A DNA stretch of 64,000 nucleotides from Xylaria sp. FL1777. Lineage: Eukaryota > Ascomycota > Sordariomycetes > Xylariales > Xylariaceae. The DNA is taken from positions 620,001 to 684,000 of the forward strand of contig MU400512.1 of assembly GCA_022578965.1 (NCBI GenBank), in the 5' to 3' direction. This document shows positions 12,684 to 25,865 of this stretch, one piece after another. Under the pieces are notes generated by a model that was given only the letters and a program-made list of their open reading frames with translations, was not told the origin of the DNA and searched no databases. A program made the translations under genes and the position numbers. Numbering within the stretch: position 1 is the stretch's first letter; every line of letters begins with the position of its first letter.

Positions 12684-13181
12684 ATGGCATCCGGTAGCCT
12701 CAACGGTAAGTAAACAAACATATCACAATCTAGCACGCCCGACTAGACGCTAACGAGCCTTTATCGCGTACCGATATTAGTATTCAAACAGCCTCTCAAG
12801 CTGTTCTCCCAGCAGCCGATGACGGGCTACTTCCGGGACGGATACTGCCGGACGGAAGGGGACCGTGACCCGGGCAACCACGCCGTCGCAGGCGTTGTGA
12901 CGGACGAGTTCCTGGACTTCTCGGCCTCGCGTGGCAACGACCTACGTACCATCGGCCTCAAGGGCGGCTGCCGCTGGTGTCTCTGCACGGCGCGCTGGCT
13001 CGAGGCCTACCAGGCCTACCGCAGTGGCAAGGTCACCAATCTGGGCGTGCCGCGCGTCGACCTCGATGCCACCGAGGACTCGGCGCTGGCTATGGTCGAT
13101 CTGAATGTCTTCCGCCAGTTCGCCGTGCAGCATCCCGGACAGAATCAGGCGAATGCAGGCGCTGGGAGTAATAGCTCGTGA
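12684..13181 (+). CDS. DUF2237 family protein
   Basis: A 22-base first exon (12684-12705, MASGSLN) joins 12781-13181 across a 75-base intron with a GTAAGT donor, GCTAAC branch and TTAG acceptor. The result is 140 residues, the usual size of the family. Conserved features are NVFKQPLKLFSQQPMTGYFRDGYC at the start (compare the bacterial NVLGGPL...TGFYRDG pattern), AVVTDEFLDFSASRGNDL in the middle, and the Cys cluster KGGCRWCLCTARW. DUF2237 proteins are small, widely shared between bacteria and fungi, and of unknown biochemical role; the clustered Cys suggest metal or redox chemistry (inference). The short first exon means an ORF search alone would miss the true start. Confidence 0.9.
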
Positions 13182-16100
13182 GGGAGACCGGGGTGATGTT
13201 ATACGTTTGTTTGCTATGGATGTGCAACGTCTTATGGCGAAATTCTTGGGTTTCGCTAAGATGCGCAAAATGAATTTAGTGACGACTGCATATCTGGTGT
13301 TCACCTCCGCTATGAGCGAGTCGCGACACTAGATCCCATTTAGGGAAACAAAACAAGAGAAAAAAAGAAAATCTTGCTATATCGAATGGATAATCTACAC
13401 GTGGTCTTCGCACTCGTTACTTAGAAGGTCAGAAACATCGGCTTCCGCCGAATCATCTTTCGTATCGACAAGTAGGGTAAGAGGACGGTTGGTGAGGTGG
13501 CCGTTAAGCGGCAGCGTTTCCGATCTGGAGTCATCAAGCAATCCGCATGATCCGAGATATCGTTTGCTTATGTATACCTACATGTGTGATAACTTGATCA
13601 TCACTGGATCTGGGGTAGCCGTGATCGCTGTGCCCCTGATTTTCGCAGATCGGAGCGTATAATTGGTGTAATAGTACGACGTACAATCTATTTGAAGGCA
13701 GCTAAAATCCTTCTTTCCCTTTGTTGTCAAGATGCAACTGTTATTGTAATACGACTTTTACTTGGCTATGCATGCACATGACTCATAAATCGAGGTGATA
13801 GACTCTTACTAACTAATACTGAAGTTACCCATCTTAAGGTGCATACATGTATGTCAATGTTATGGAAGAGGAGTGACAGATCCGTCTGGTTTGGTCACGT
13901 CGCCGAGATCTTCGCGAAAGGCTGAGACATTCGGTTTCGTAATTACCGACCGGTGTATTGCCAACCTACAGAAAACCGCACTCAGCGAGGCACAAGACAC
14001 TTGATCATCACTTGATCATTTACTGCGGTGTCACTTGTTAGTGAAACAACGAACAACGGCTATACCCTTGGACCGATAGATCCGAAACATACTATGCACA
14101 GTCGCAGGCGCTTGAAGACTGTTTGGGCAACGAATGCTGCAGCTGATTGGCGGAATTCCAAGTAAGACATTGATGGCTCGACAACGGCAGTAATTCGCCA
14201 CGAATGAAGAAGCGTCGGCAAATCGAGTGCTGAAGATCCTGTGGACTGTTGCTCTATGCTATCTACATCTCGCATAAATAGAGGCGATAACGAGCGATGT
14301 TTCCTATGTATACACTCTTGGTACGATTGCGTAGTGTCTGGGGTAAGGAAGAGTGTAACGCCATTCATGATCGTTAGCAGAGTATTGGGCTAAGACCCGG
14401 CTTGACTTTGTGGCTTCGGCAATCTAAACCTCAGGAATGACAGGAATGACTTTCGTAAACCAACCGTAACGGTTATGCAGCTGTCACAGACTACTTAACC
14501 CTACATACCTAATTACGTACTTCCTATCTAGTGGTTTAGAAGAAGCCGAGTTCTACACGTGTATAACACATCACCACAAACAATCCTACAGAAAGCACGG
14601 ACTCAACAAACGAAACTTGATGTTTATCCAATAGGTATTCTGGCCGCTGTTTGACTGGTGCTGCAGGCTGTTTGATATGATGGCACATCATGTACAAGTT
14701 GATTTGCCATCTGCTCATTCGCCGCGGGCGCCACCGCACTGACCTGCCTACATACTCACGAGGTGCCCGAGGTAGTAGACAGTCGGGTTTCTCGTTGCGT
14801 GGTACGGTGATGTATGTGTGTGTGTATGTATGTATGTAAGTGATCAGATGCCCATCGGTCGGTATCGATTCTGGAGCTTCGATTGGTGGGGTGGAGGTAT
14901 CTTTCGTTTGTATGTACCGATATAGAAGAGATGCCCGGATGGATCACTTGTGCAGGCTGCCGCGTGTCGTTGTCCAGACGAACGCCTCATCCCTTCCCTA
15001 TACACTACATACTGCGTACATATACGCATACGCTACTTACACAGGGTTACTTAGGCGCTACCGAGGGAGAGGGAGTTCACGAAGCGAAGAGGCGAATATT
15101 ACTGCACTATATCTAGTTGCGGTAACATGCCCGGATTTAAAGATGCCCATCTCATAGTGTATACTGCGTAGGTAGTGTGGGAACAGGGATCAGAATAGGA
15201 GTCCAGGCCAATGGAGCACGCCAAGCTTTTAGGGGTAAAAATACCTAACCTACTGCGTACTGCGTATTTGTAGATAGGTACTATGTAAACAGAGTTTCTG
15301 TTCAGTACCTAGGGAGGGAGGTAACATCTTGCTTGCCTTAGGATCTTCCATCGACAAATACTACATACGTAGTATGCGTATGTATGTGGAGGCAGATACC
15401 GGAGTCACCTGAGGTCTGTTAAGTTTCTAGAATGATACTTACGTAGGTCTTTGAGGGACTATACCGGGTTCTACTAAACATCGGCGTTCCTCCATGCATG
15501 AACAACAAACAATGACGCCCAAGAGCAACCAACTTCCCTGAATTACCCATGGCTTTGACAAGTAAAAGCGGTGAAGCGGTGAGATGTTTTGTTTTGTATT
15601 CTCTCAACCCATCCTTTTTTATACGCCTTATTTATACGCCGATGCGTTGGACTCGAGCATCGTGCATGTTTTTGCTGGCAGGATTGACGTCTACCGTACA
15701 TGCCATTGGCTCCAAGAGCGCAAAACCACCTCTTGGTAAGGGTATTATAAAAATCTTTATATAGTATCGACTGATATCCTACGACGTACCGAGATAGTGC
15801 AAAACTCTCTGATTGGAACGAGAAGGATAGATATATGCAGCCGTAAGTATGCTGTAATCATCGCTCCATCCCTCCATTTTATTGCTCACATCAATGCTCA
15901 AGTGTAATATAAATTAATATATCTCTACAGGTAGGTATGTAGGTATTCGGGGAACTGTAGGTACGGTATCAGACGGTACTTGCTACCTACCTAGGTACTA
16001 TCTACACGTGTAGTAGGCTGAACATGTGGGGTTAGCTACTTAGGTATGGAGCCAAATGAGAACCCCCCACCCATCTCGGAGGCTTTTCCCCTTCGTAGCA

Positions 16101-17631
16101 TAGGTAGAGAACCAGCACGCGCTCGACGCGTTCCAAGGTTCCATTTGCTGCCATATTCGGAAACTCTTTAATGGCAGACTCAGGTACACTGAACGATGTC
16201 ACCACTACATTGCGGTTATTCCCATCCCGATCCAGCCACTTACATGTACACGTGAAGAATGGAGCTTTATATGTACACACTATGATGCCCCCAAGTAGGT
16301 ACCTACAAAGGGGCCAGGTATGATGTTCAAAAGATATATGCACTATGCAAATCACTCAGTTTTGCTTAGACTTCAATGTTGCTGGCTTGTGTGGTGCCAA
16401 GAAGTGCTATGTTGCGCTGGCTGTTCCTGATTACCAAGGAGCTAAACCTAAACCGGTAGGTTCTTCGTTGAAGATACGTACTACTAAGTGGCAAGTATGC
16501 TATCTACTGAGTAAAAGGCAAAAAACCGGGTAGGGTAGGTACGCTAGTTGCAGAAGCGCTAGTGTAGTGTACTGGTGGACTGGTGGACTGAAGCAAACAT
16601 GGGGTTCGTAGGAGCTCGGGCCCAGGGGTATTTCCTGGCTGGCTTGGATGGAGACACCCAGGTAAGTAAGTAGGTACCTGCAGTATCGTGACTTATTGAC
16701 CGGGACCTGGACTCGTTGTTTGTTGGACGGGCTTGGGACCCTTTTTTCTCCCTCCCCCTTGTTCGGGATTTTCCTTGCGGCCAGGATAGGATAGGAGGAC
16801 AGGAGGCCAGGAGGACCGAAGACCTCTCTTTCTTCGTCGGAGTCGCATTGACAGGCCTCATCTCGTTATCTCGTTTGCTGTCGGATCGATGTGACCGGTG
16901 TGCGTAAACTCTGTCAAGACGCTCTTCTTTCTATATGTATTGTAGTTAGTTGGTAGTAGCTTTTGCTTCACCTCGCCTCACTTCACCTCGCGTTGCTTTT
17001 ACTTCCCATTACTCCTTTTCCGTACGCGCCCGTTCCCGTCTGCCTCGGACCTTGGGCGCATCACCTCATCACCCGCCCGCATACGCATACGCAGTAGTGT
17101 GTATGCTCTGCAGCCAACCCTGGTCCGACTTCTCGCGGCGATACCCTCAACATTCATGATCCTTGCAACCATTGCAGCCCTCGCCTGCTCGATGCTGGTC
17201 TGGTAGCGAGAGAATCGTGTGCATGTCAGGAGCCACGGCATCTATACTGCGACGTACGGGATACCTACAGCACTCCTGGGCAGAGTCGACCACCCAGGCC
17301 GCAAGAGCCGTGTTTCGACCGTCTTTGGCAGTTCTGGCACGAGCCAGACACGACGCCAGGTAGTATACATACCTATACATTCCTACGTAGGAGCACACTC
17401 ACGCAGCCGCTCATCCATCCCGTCGACTTCGCGCGCATACACAGTCGGATCCTTCTTCTCTGTGACTTCGCCGTCGCAGCGCCGAACCCTGCTTGTCACT
17501 GCGCCGTGCCTCCCATGGCACTCCTCTCCTGACCCTCCTGTGACCTGCCGTCCTACGCTGACCGTGCAACGCCGAGCCGCCCATCCACCAGCCCGCCAGC
17601 CCGTCAGCCCGCCAATCCCCATCAATCAGCC
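13182..17631. other. Long intergenic region upstream of the Sec7 gene
   Basis: About 4.4 kb with no supported gene. The 14.8-16.7 kb part is dotted with CCTAGGTA/TACCTAC words. From about 16,900 to 17,631 the plus strand becomes rich in CT and CCGCC tracts, a likely promoter and long 5' leader for the Sec7 gene; a 155-codon frame at 17219-17686 overlaps its start and is not supported as a protein. A minus-strand frame at 16032-16355 was considered and left out. Confidence 0.55.
14811..14838. repeat. TG/TATG microsatellite
   Basis: Run of tgtatgtgtg followed by tgtatgtatg units. Simple sequence. Confidence 0.85.
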
Positions 17632-20600
17632 ATGCATCATCCCCCAGAGCAGGCCCGAAGGCCCCAGAAGCAGCGCCCCGAGCTGAACCTGAATATCTCC
17701 GCTGCCGCCGACAGATCGCGCGATGCAGCTGCCGAGCCGCTCCCCTCGAGAAAACCCTCCTATCCTGCCAAGGGCAAACCGCCTGTTTCCAACCGTGGTC
17801 TCAGGCTGCCGGCGTCTGCTCCCGCTGCTAACTCGAAACGTAATTCCGAGGAATCTTTCCTCGACAATGATTCCCCTGTTGATACTGAAAGAGTCGAGCT
17901 CGACTACCGTCACTTTCGTCCGCCCAGGGACTCCCACGACTTGTCTCTACCCTCCCAGAAATTCACCCGGGACTCTCTTCTCGGAAATATGCTCAACTCT
18001 CTCGACCAATTCTCCCTAAGCCAGATTAATACGCCAATTGCTCCTACCTTTGAAGAAGACGGCGATCCCTACGGTGTGCCTCGAGGTGACACGTTCACGA
18101 GGTCCATGACAGGCACCTCTCGCCCACCAGCGAGTATCTATAACTCCGGAAATCCCCACGGACACGGGTACAGCTATAGTTCAGATTTTGAAGGGTTTGA
18201 CGACGCTGCGAGCAGGATATCTAGCCAAGTATCGCGGGGACGTCGTAGTGACAGCAGCTCGGGCTTTCAATCTGGCCTGCCGAGGATCAACAGCATGCGC
18301 GAACGAAGTCATCCAGGCACGCCGGGCAAGCAAACCCTGCACTCGAGAGGCGGCAAGGCGAGTAAAAGTAGCAGCCTCAATAGCTTTGACGTGGGTGGCG
18401 GAGGTTATACCCAGGCTCTGTCTTCGCAGCGATGGGGCCATGAAGTCGGTGGTAGGTCATCAAGTTTCGACTACGGTCAGCGACCGTCGCTCAATTCGCC
18501 AGGTCCTTGGAAGGCCGAATTCTCAAATGTTGGCTTGGTTGACGATTACGAAGCAGCCCCTAATCCTACCGTTCCTGGTGGCCCTCGCCGCCCGCTGGTG
18601 CCGTCCTTCCCAGCTGCAAGTCCATCGGCCCCTCCATCGGAGTATGAGCCTAAGACCCCCGACCGGAAAAGGGATGCGAGATCTCGGAGTGGCACAAATA
18701 AGACGATACAGTCTAAGTTTGCCACTACGCGTGACGTAGCACCTCCCTTGCCTCTGCCTGATGTCGGCTCAGCTCCGGCCCCTCTTGTTGGTTATGGGAA
18801 ATCCAAAGAGCCTCAGCAACCCGCGCCAGCTCCTGCTCCGCCAGTGAAAGAAAAGCAAGGCTTTTTCAGCAGATTGTTCTGGTCTTCTCGATCGAGTGCG
18901 AGTACTGCTGTTGAACCTTCTACTGTTCCAGCCCCTTCCGTGGCTCCTGAGCCGTCCCAAGGCAGTTCAAATAAGATAGACCATATCGCGTCTCAGATGA
19001 AACCTCTGTCTGCTCCACCGACGCGTGACTCGGAGTCATCTCGCCAGATGCCACATGTGATTCAGAAGAAGTCGTCATTCTTCAGGAGGAGGAAAAAGTC
19101 AATTGCCGAACCTCCGGTACCACCCCTCCCTGTTCCGCAACAAATTGATATAAGTAAAACAATGGACGCCTCAATTCCTGTGGCCGAATCAAGTCCCGTT
19201 AGTAGTCTACGTCAAGTGATGAGTCCATACTTAAAAGGCAGCACTCCCGCTACACCTCGAGATTTGTTGACTTCACGGCGAGACAGCACAATGCACACCC
19301 TTGAAACCGAGGCTCGTAGCGAGAATAATCGGAAGGTCAGAGGATTCTCTCCCGAATACGAGCCCTCTCCAAGCGCCACCATCCGAACTGTGAAATCAAC
19401 ATCGGCTCTTAAGAATCATGAATCACGGTGGCGAAGTCAGCTGGAAAGCCCAATACGTAACCCGCCGGACCTGCCTACTAAATTAACAAATAATTCCGAG
19501 TCGACGACATTTTTCCACGATAGTAGCGATGAAGGCGAACGAGGACCGGCCTCGGGACACAAGCAACGACAGCGAGGGCAGACGGGAAAGCCTACCTCAA
19601 CAGGAGCGACTAGCATGTTAGAAATGGCACCAGCGTCATTGGGACAACAAGACCCTGCAGAACTCGACTTATCCAAGCCCCAGCCCTCACCAAATCTGCT
19701 GCTCCAGCAAACTACCGGCGAAAATGACCAGACTCCAGCTAGCCTAGAGGTTCCTATAGGAAGCACTAAGAATTCACCTCGCCCTACGTTGAGCAGATCA
19801 GTTAGTAATGTGCCCAGCGTTACTGTTGATAGCTCACAGGCGAGTCCTCAGGTGCCTAGTGGGCCTTTAGATGAGCCCGAAGTGACTGTGGGAGAGCCGA
19901 CTGAAGACGACCGCCAAAAAGCCCAGGGCATCTTTGACGGTGATGAGGACTTTATCCAGAAGGAGAAAGCGGCTGCCTGGATGGGAGAGGAAGGACCGGT
20001 GAGACAGCGAACCTTGCGAGCATATATGGATCTGTATGATTTCGAGAGTGAAAGCATACTTGCCGCTCTGAGGCAGGTTTGCTCCCGGCTTGTGTTTCGA
20101 GCAGAGACACAGCAAGTCGACCGCATTTTGATAGCGTTTTCGAAGCGCTGGTGTGAATGCAATCCAAATCATGGTTTTAAGACAAGAGGTGAGCACTATT
20201 AGCGCTTGCAATGAACGCTTCTAACTTTAGCATCACAGATGTCGTCCATACGCTGTGTTACTCGATCATGCTCTTGAACACAGACCTTCACATAGCAGAC
20301 ATTGAACAAAAGATGACTCGAAGCCAATTTGTCAAGAACACCATGTCGACCGTAACTCGAACTGTAGTTGGTTCGGTTCCTGAGGCATTGAACCGGTCGA
20401 GCATTCTCCCTTCTAAGAACTCTTTGCTCAGTCCTGCTGATTCGGAAACCCCCACACTCACCGATGGCGACCAGGAAAAGCCGAGTTGGAGAGCATCATT
20501 CAAACCACTGCCCCGCTCCGAATCGTCACTAGGCTTTCATGCTGACTCAGGTGCGTTCAGTACGGACACGTGCGGACCTCTGGTGAAGGCTCCATTCGAC

Positions 20601-22220
20601 GGTTCTATCCGAGCCTGGGAGGGCCAAGTAGAGATTGTGCTTAAAGACATCTATATGTCTATTCGTGATGAGAGACTACCTCTCTTTGGCGCTGATCCAA
20701 GCTACCAACAACCACAATCACACGGAGGTCTGGCTGTGATCAGTAGACTCAAACGCACTCCCAGTGTGCTTAGCAAGGCACCATCGGAAAGTCAAGCTTC
20801 GCTCCGTGGGCGGATCAACGAGTCTGCCCGTGCCCAAGCAGGCCGATGGAGTTCTAAGAGTAGGTCACGCCCGCGTCTTGGTAATGGATTCTCTTCAAGC
20901 CGGACAAGTTTCGAAGATGAGAACTCGATCTGGAGTCCCGCAACTTCCTCTGCTACTTGGAGCCGGCACTCGCTTGGTCGAACACAGACAACAATGTCTA
21001 TAGATTCGTTTGCGTCAGGATATCCCAATGGCGATTATCAGCAGTCAATCGGATTTGCCAATGCACTTAGCCAAGCTATCATCCGGGATGACTACCCCGT
21101 TGGGAATAGTTCTCAGTCCATCATGAGTGATGATTTTCAGGGTACCCAGCTCCTTGAGGATGAATCACTTGAACTGCTCGGGCCACCATGGGTCAAGGAG
21201 GGTATCGTCACCCATAAGCACCATCTCGATGGTTTTGATAAGAAGGCTAAGGACCGCAATTGGGTCGAGGTGTTTGCTGTTGTCCAAAAGGGAACAATGA
21301 GTCTTTTCTCGTTCTCGACCAAATCGATGCGCCAAAAAGCTCGCGCTGGCCGTAAGCCTGCTGCTGGTGCCGTGGTGGGTGGCGGTAATTGGCAAGAGAA
21401 TGCTACTAGTTTGGGATCCTTTTCGCTGAAGCAGACTCTTGCTTCTGCACTTCCACCACCAGGTTATTCACGGACTCGCCCAAATGTCTGGGCGCTAAGT
21501 CTTCCGTCCGGTGCTGTACACCTTTTCCAAGTCGGCACACCTGAAATAAGCAAGGAATTTGTTGTGACAGTCAATTATTGGAGTGCACGACTTAGCACAC
21601 ATCCACTTATTGGTGGCATCAGCAATATAGAATACGGTTGGAGTGATGCTGTGATCAACAATGCTCTGATCGTACCTATAGAGGATCCGGCTATACCTCA
21701 ACGCCCGGGCAGCGCCGCTGCCGGCCGGACTAGCACACATAGCCGGCAAGGAAGTCGCCAAAGCAGCTTACGTTCATCCTTTGACGTTGGCGGCAATATC
21801 CGCACCAAGCTACCAGGCGATCGAATACATATCGCCGAGTGGGCACCACCATCCCAATCCTTGAGACCTAGCCAATGCTCTGAGTCCGAGCAGCTCGAGA
21901 CTTTGGTGACCTATGTGAAGGCTGTTGAAGATGAGTTGCAGCAACACAATCAATTAAGGTCACCTATGCTCCTAGCGTTCACGCCCCGCGGCCATAACGC
22001 GACCAAGGCCATGGCGAACTGGGAACGGAAGAGCAATTATCTACTACGAGAGATCATCAAGTTTAGAACCTATGTCGACAGTCTCCAACATGCTAGCGAG
22101 CGGCGTACCGAGATTTATGCAGAACGTGAGAATGCGAGGCGCGCAGCCAGGGGAGAGGACATCGACGACTCAGCGAGCGCGAATAGCGATGAAGCTGATG
22201 TAACGCTGAAAGTGGAGTAG
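17632..22220 (+). CDS. Sec7-PH domain Arf guanine nucleotide exchange factor (Syt1-like)
   Basis: Two exons, 17632-20188 and 20239-22220. The 50-base intron has a GTGAGC donor, a perfect TTCTAAC branch and a CACAG acceptor, giving 1512 residues. Residues 1-750 are Ser/Pro-rich and probably disordered, with basic patches such as FFRRRKKS. The Sec7 domain covers about 762-930: GDEDFIQKEKAAAWMGE leads in, the catalytic glutamic finger is E825 in VFRAETQQVDRI, and after the splice comes VVHTLCYSIMLLNTDLH, the helix that grips Arf. A PH domain follows from about residue 1168 (PPWVKEGIVTHKHHLDG, then RNWVEVFAVVQKGTMSLFSF). A basic helical segment lies near 1450-1490. This order matches yeast Syt1-type exchange factors, which load GTP on Arf/Arl proteins at Golgi or endosomal membranes. 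Function is assigned by family. Confidence 0.93.
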
Positions 22221-23064
22221 AGAGAGCTCTTTGCTTAATGGGACGTAATCAGGGCTATGGTTTATTGAAGCTGAGGCTGCCCAGCAACGTACGATTATGC
22301 GTATATTTTCATGACTACCCATTTGGGATTGTTGACGATAACGACCATTGATACCCGATAGATCGATTGGCTTTTGCAATTCTATTGCGTTTGTAATATA
22401 TATCTTCATGTATATTAATTCGTTAATTAGGATTCTGATGAGGCAACCAAAGCCTGTTGTATATACACAGACGGGCCAAAAACTAAAAGAAAAAAAGTAT
22501 GAGTGGAAAAGGAGAGAATAAATAATTTCATTTGTGTCAGTACCACCTTCACTTGCCTAGCAGTTTAAAAAACCTGTGCGGATTTACAGGTCATGGTGAA
22601 GACAGCTTTAATAAGGACACCTAAACTTTAGCTTCCTAGTGATATAATCCACCCATTTTGCAGGACAAATGCCCACCTCTTTCTTAATGATGGTCATAGC
22701 CGTAACATTAGCGAAAACAAAGCACACGTATATGTCACTAGTGCAACAATGCCTTGGTTTTACCTTCTTCCTTCATCGTCCATCCACTCTTTGTTTTCCT
22801 TCAACCCCTAGCATATCTGTACAAAAACCCCCTAGCTTACTGTCCTCACATATCCGCCCTGTATGACTTATACCAAGCAAGGTTCGTATTCTCTCGAAAA
22901 CTAGCAGCATACTTACAGTCATAGATCCATATTCCGAGAGTTAAAGCAGGCTTTTTCGACTCGCTACTATTTCCAGGGTACCTATAAGCGTCTTTTCATC
23001 TATAAGTATACGCCTTCTATACACCCAAAAGCAGTGTTGAGCTTGTTCCTCAACCGGTATCAAA

Positions 23065-23406
23065 ATGAGTCACATCCTTAACCATTTCCCTTATCTAATC
23101 TCCTACCTCATGCTCCCAAACTCCCTGCCAAGGACCATACTTTCTTTCTATTCACTCACCTCGCACTTATTCGCCTGTTTTATCCTAAGCATCGTTCCAC
23201 GCTTCGATTCAAGATTAAGTCGAAACCCAACATTCCTCCTCCACACCCCCCTTACAATATTTTCCGAAATGGGTATTTCTTTGATGATACATACCTGGAC
23301 AATTTTCTTCCGCTATCCTGCATATCTCGCTCTTGTCGCTTTTGGTTCGGCTATGGAGCCTTTCGCGCCTGATGCTGCAGATTTGTATCTCTGTGTTGGG
23401 CTCTGA
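23065..23406 (+). CDS. Hypothetical small hydrophobic protein (weak candidate)
   Basis: A 113-codon single-exon frame opens with ATG in the context caaaATGag, close to the fungal start consensus, after a pyrimidine-rich leader. The product is strongly hydrophobic (for example FACFILSIV and AYLALVAFG) and could span a membrane two or three times. I recognise no family. AT-rich fungal spacers often produce hydrophobic frames by chance, so this may not be a gene. Confidence 0.22.
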   Translation: MSHILNHFPYLISYLMLPNSLPRTILSFYSLTSHLFACFILSIVPRFDSRLSRNPTFLLHTPLTIFSEMGISLMIHTWTIFFRYPAYLALVAFGSAMEPFAPDAADLYLCVGL

Positions 23407-25064
23407 GGGTGGAGATTTGGTTGGGCATAGCCCAATCTGCAGTTCGGAAACGCCAGGTAATGCGGAGAGAAATAAATAAAAGAAAAATAAATAAAATCAA
23501 ACGGTAAGGTGCAAGCACATGTTAGGTAGTCGGGTAGGTAGCTTAGGACGCAACCACGGTAAGGAGCTTTTTTTTGTTTTTATGTTTATTTTCGAGAGCT
23601 GCGCAAGCTAGAGTATTAAAGCTAATAAGACATCGATATATCGAAAAATGGGATCCAGTGCCGAGGTCCATGTGACGTGCTTTATTTCGTCGTGCTCGTC
23701 GACTGGTTCATAAATCCTTCTTGAAACGTAGCATCCTTTACGTTGTTTATATCTAGCGTAATATCCAGAGTCACCGGAGTCACAAAACAACAACGCAACA
23801 TAGCCATGTATAACGTTGCGGCTATATTTTCAAAAGGAGCCACCATATGGAATGCTGCAATCATTATAAGGGCAGCCGTATCTGGTTCCATTTCCCTTTC
23901 CCAGGATCTACTAAGACGTCTCGGAAAGCTACTAAGCAACATTTTTCAATGTTCGAAAGGAGTTAGGACTTTGCTTATCTTGTGAAGTTAGTCGTACCGT
24001 TTTTGTTACGTTGCTCTACTAACAGATATTTACCGCCACATAGATGTTCTCCTATCTTAGGAAAGAAAAGGGGGGAATAATATCTTAATTATAACAGCTG
24101 GCCTTCGCGTAAAGACTTCGAGGGCAGGGAATAAGACAAGAGGTCTGAGAAGACTATGCATACGCAGGCAAGGATTTTATTGCTCAGTCTAGATACTTAC
24201 GTTTCTGATGTACAAATAAATCTTAATGGTCTGCTAGTTGCAGTATAATGAGTTGAGATTGTATATTCAAATCTTAGCTACGGGGGTTTCGTTTGATATC
24301 TTTTACACCTTTATATTGCTCCTATAATCGCAGCCTTATGACTCTTAACCATCCCTTGAATCCTTACATGCCTCCGCGACGGAGGGTAGGCGCGGGTAGC
24401 TTTTATGGCTATTGTGTAATAACTAGAATAGCTAATACAACCACATGGCGTGATAGTTACCTTTCGGCGATAGTATCGTCTAACACAATCCCCCAACTTG
24501 GCGAGTAGGTATACCATCAAAGATGACGAAGGGGGCCTACGGGACTGCTATGTTAGTCTTTTTTTATGCGCATAACCTACGTTCCACGCCAAGATGATGA
24601 ACGGTCTGATCCGTGGGTAAAACATTACCGATGAACAAGACAAGTAACTGTCACCACCCAGAGTAACAAGCATTTGGTTTCGCTCTTGAAGACATGAATG
24701 GGTTTTCCCGGGCAGAACAGTAACAAGGTGTCACCAGAAGGGGGAAGGTTCAAAGGGTAGTCTTGTCGACCTGCTGCAACGTTATCATTGATGTATTCTC
24801 CTCTTTTCTCAACGATGTAGCTGCCATCAGCTATCATACACTCTATTCTCTATACCCTAGATAATACAATCCTTCGAATAATGCTGACATACTAGCTCCA
24901 ATGACTCGTTTAGTTGTATTACTACAGAGGACAAAGGAATACTACCTACTCTACTGAGCCTCAGCCAATACATCATATCGGCCTCGTGTTTAAGGCTGAC
25001 ATACATGACCGCCACCCTGACAAACGCTACGGACGTCATACGTGGGATTGCTTCTACATCACAG

Positions 25065-25508
25065 CTATGATGCGGGACACTCAGATGGAAAGGAAGTCGG
25101 TCTTATTTGCATGAAGGATATGCAATACACCGTCTCGGTCGGCTTCAGCCCATCTATGCGAATCTGAATTAAGGTGTATAACCCCGGGCTGACGTCTAAG
25201 TTGCTAAATATGTCGTGCCAATAGGAATCTACGTCGTATTCTGTTTCCTGCCTAGGAATATTGGCCGAGAGACCCCCAACATTCACCGCTAGACAGCCCA
25301 CTGGATATAACTGTCTGAGCAGTCTATCGATTTGTGCAGTTTCATGATTCTGCCTTTCCAGATGGCGAGGAGGACGGGGGTAGCGAAAGCGCTCATGTGC
25401 CCTCCCGTTGATAATTCTAGCAAGCAACTTGCTCCTGAGGGCGCTATATTGGTAATGAGCTGAATGAATGTAGCATGCTGTGATTATAGGGTTGTTGGGT
25501 CTATTCAT
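25065..25508 (-). CDS. Hypothetical protein (weak candidate)
   Basis: A 147-codon frame with mixed composition, including YDVDSYWHDIFSNLDVSPG and an Arg/Pro-rich stretch ERFRYPRPPRHLERQ. It is unlike the AT-biased frames around it. No domain recognised and no splice partner found. It lies about 360 bases upstream of the surface-protein gene on the other strand. Confidence 0.22.
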   Translation of the reverse strand: MNRPNNPIITACYIHSAHYQYSALRSKLLARIINGRAHERFRYPRPPRHLERQNHETAQIDRLLRQLYPVGCLAVNVGGLSANIPRQETEYDVDSYWHDIFSNLDVSPGLYTLIQIRIDGLKPTETVYCISFMQIRPTSFPSECPAS

Positions 25509-25865
25509 GTAACACTTACTTGCTGATGCTGCTTACTTTGCAGTGGGGGCGCTCTTGACTTCAGTTTGGACTTGCTATAGACTCTGTTTTTAAACCAGGT
25601 CCAAATGGCTACAAAGTTCGGGTACAAGTTGCCTAGAACTCCTAGGATGCTTCAAAGTGGTGTTAAGAACCCCTTCGTGACGGTACTCACCTTACTGTTG
25701 GGGCAGCACCACAGGGCTAAAACGTCAACACTAGCACACCACCAGTGAGCCGATCGAGAGTCTAAGCACATTATGCATTACCGGAATGTCCTCCCTTAGG
25801 TTCGGAAGGTTTTGGTAGAAGTAGTTTCGGCCCTCATAACTCAGTTGACACCCGTGAGAGACGAG

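Larger units (their letters stand above)
22221..25865. other. Long intergenic region with two weak gene candidates
   Basis: About 3.6 kb of mostly AT-rich DNA between the Sec7 gene and the anchored surface-protein gene. Apart from the weak candidates at 23065-23406 and 25065-25508, listed separately, I see only short unsupported frames. Confidence 0.5.

Noticed and set aside
13231..13260. String resembling a conserved small-subunit rRNA segment (aaattcttgg)
   Set aside because: A chance ten-base match downstream of the DUF2237 gene; no rRNA context on either side.
16032..16355. 107-codon minus-strand frame
   Set aside because: No domain, no intron or start context, lies in a spacer full of simple CCTAGGTA words.
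17219..17686. 155-codon frame overlapping the start of the Sec7 gene
   Set aside because: Frame-shifted against the certain Sec7 start, low-complexity Arg/Ser/Pro product, best seen as leader sequence.
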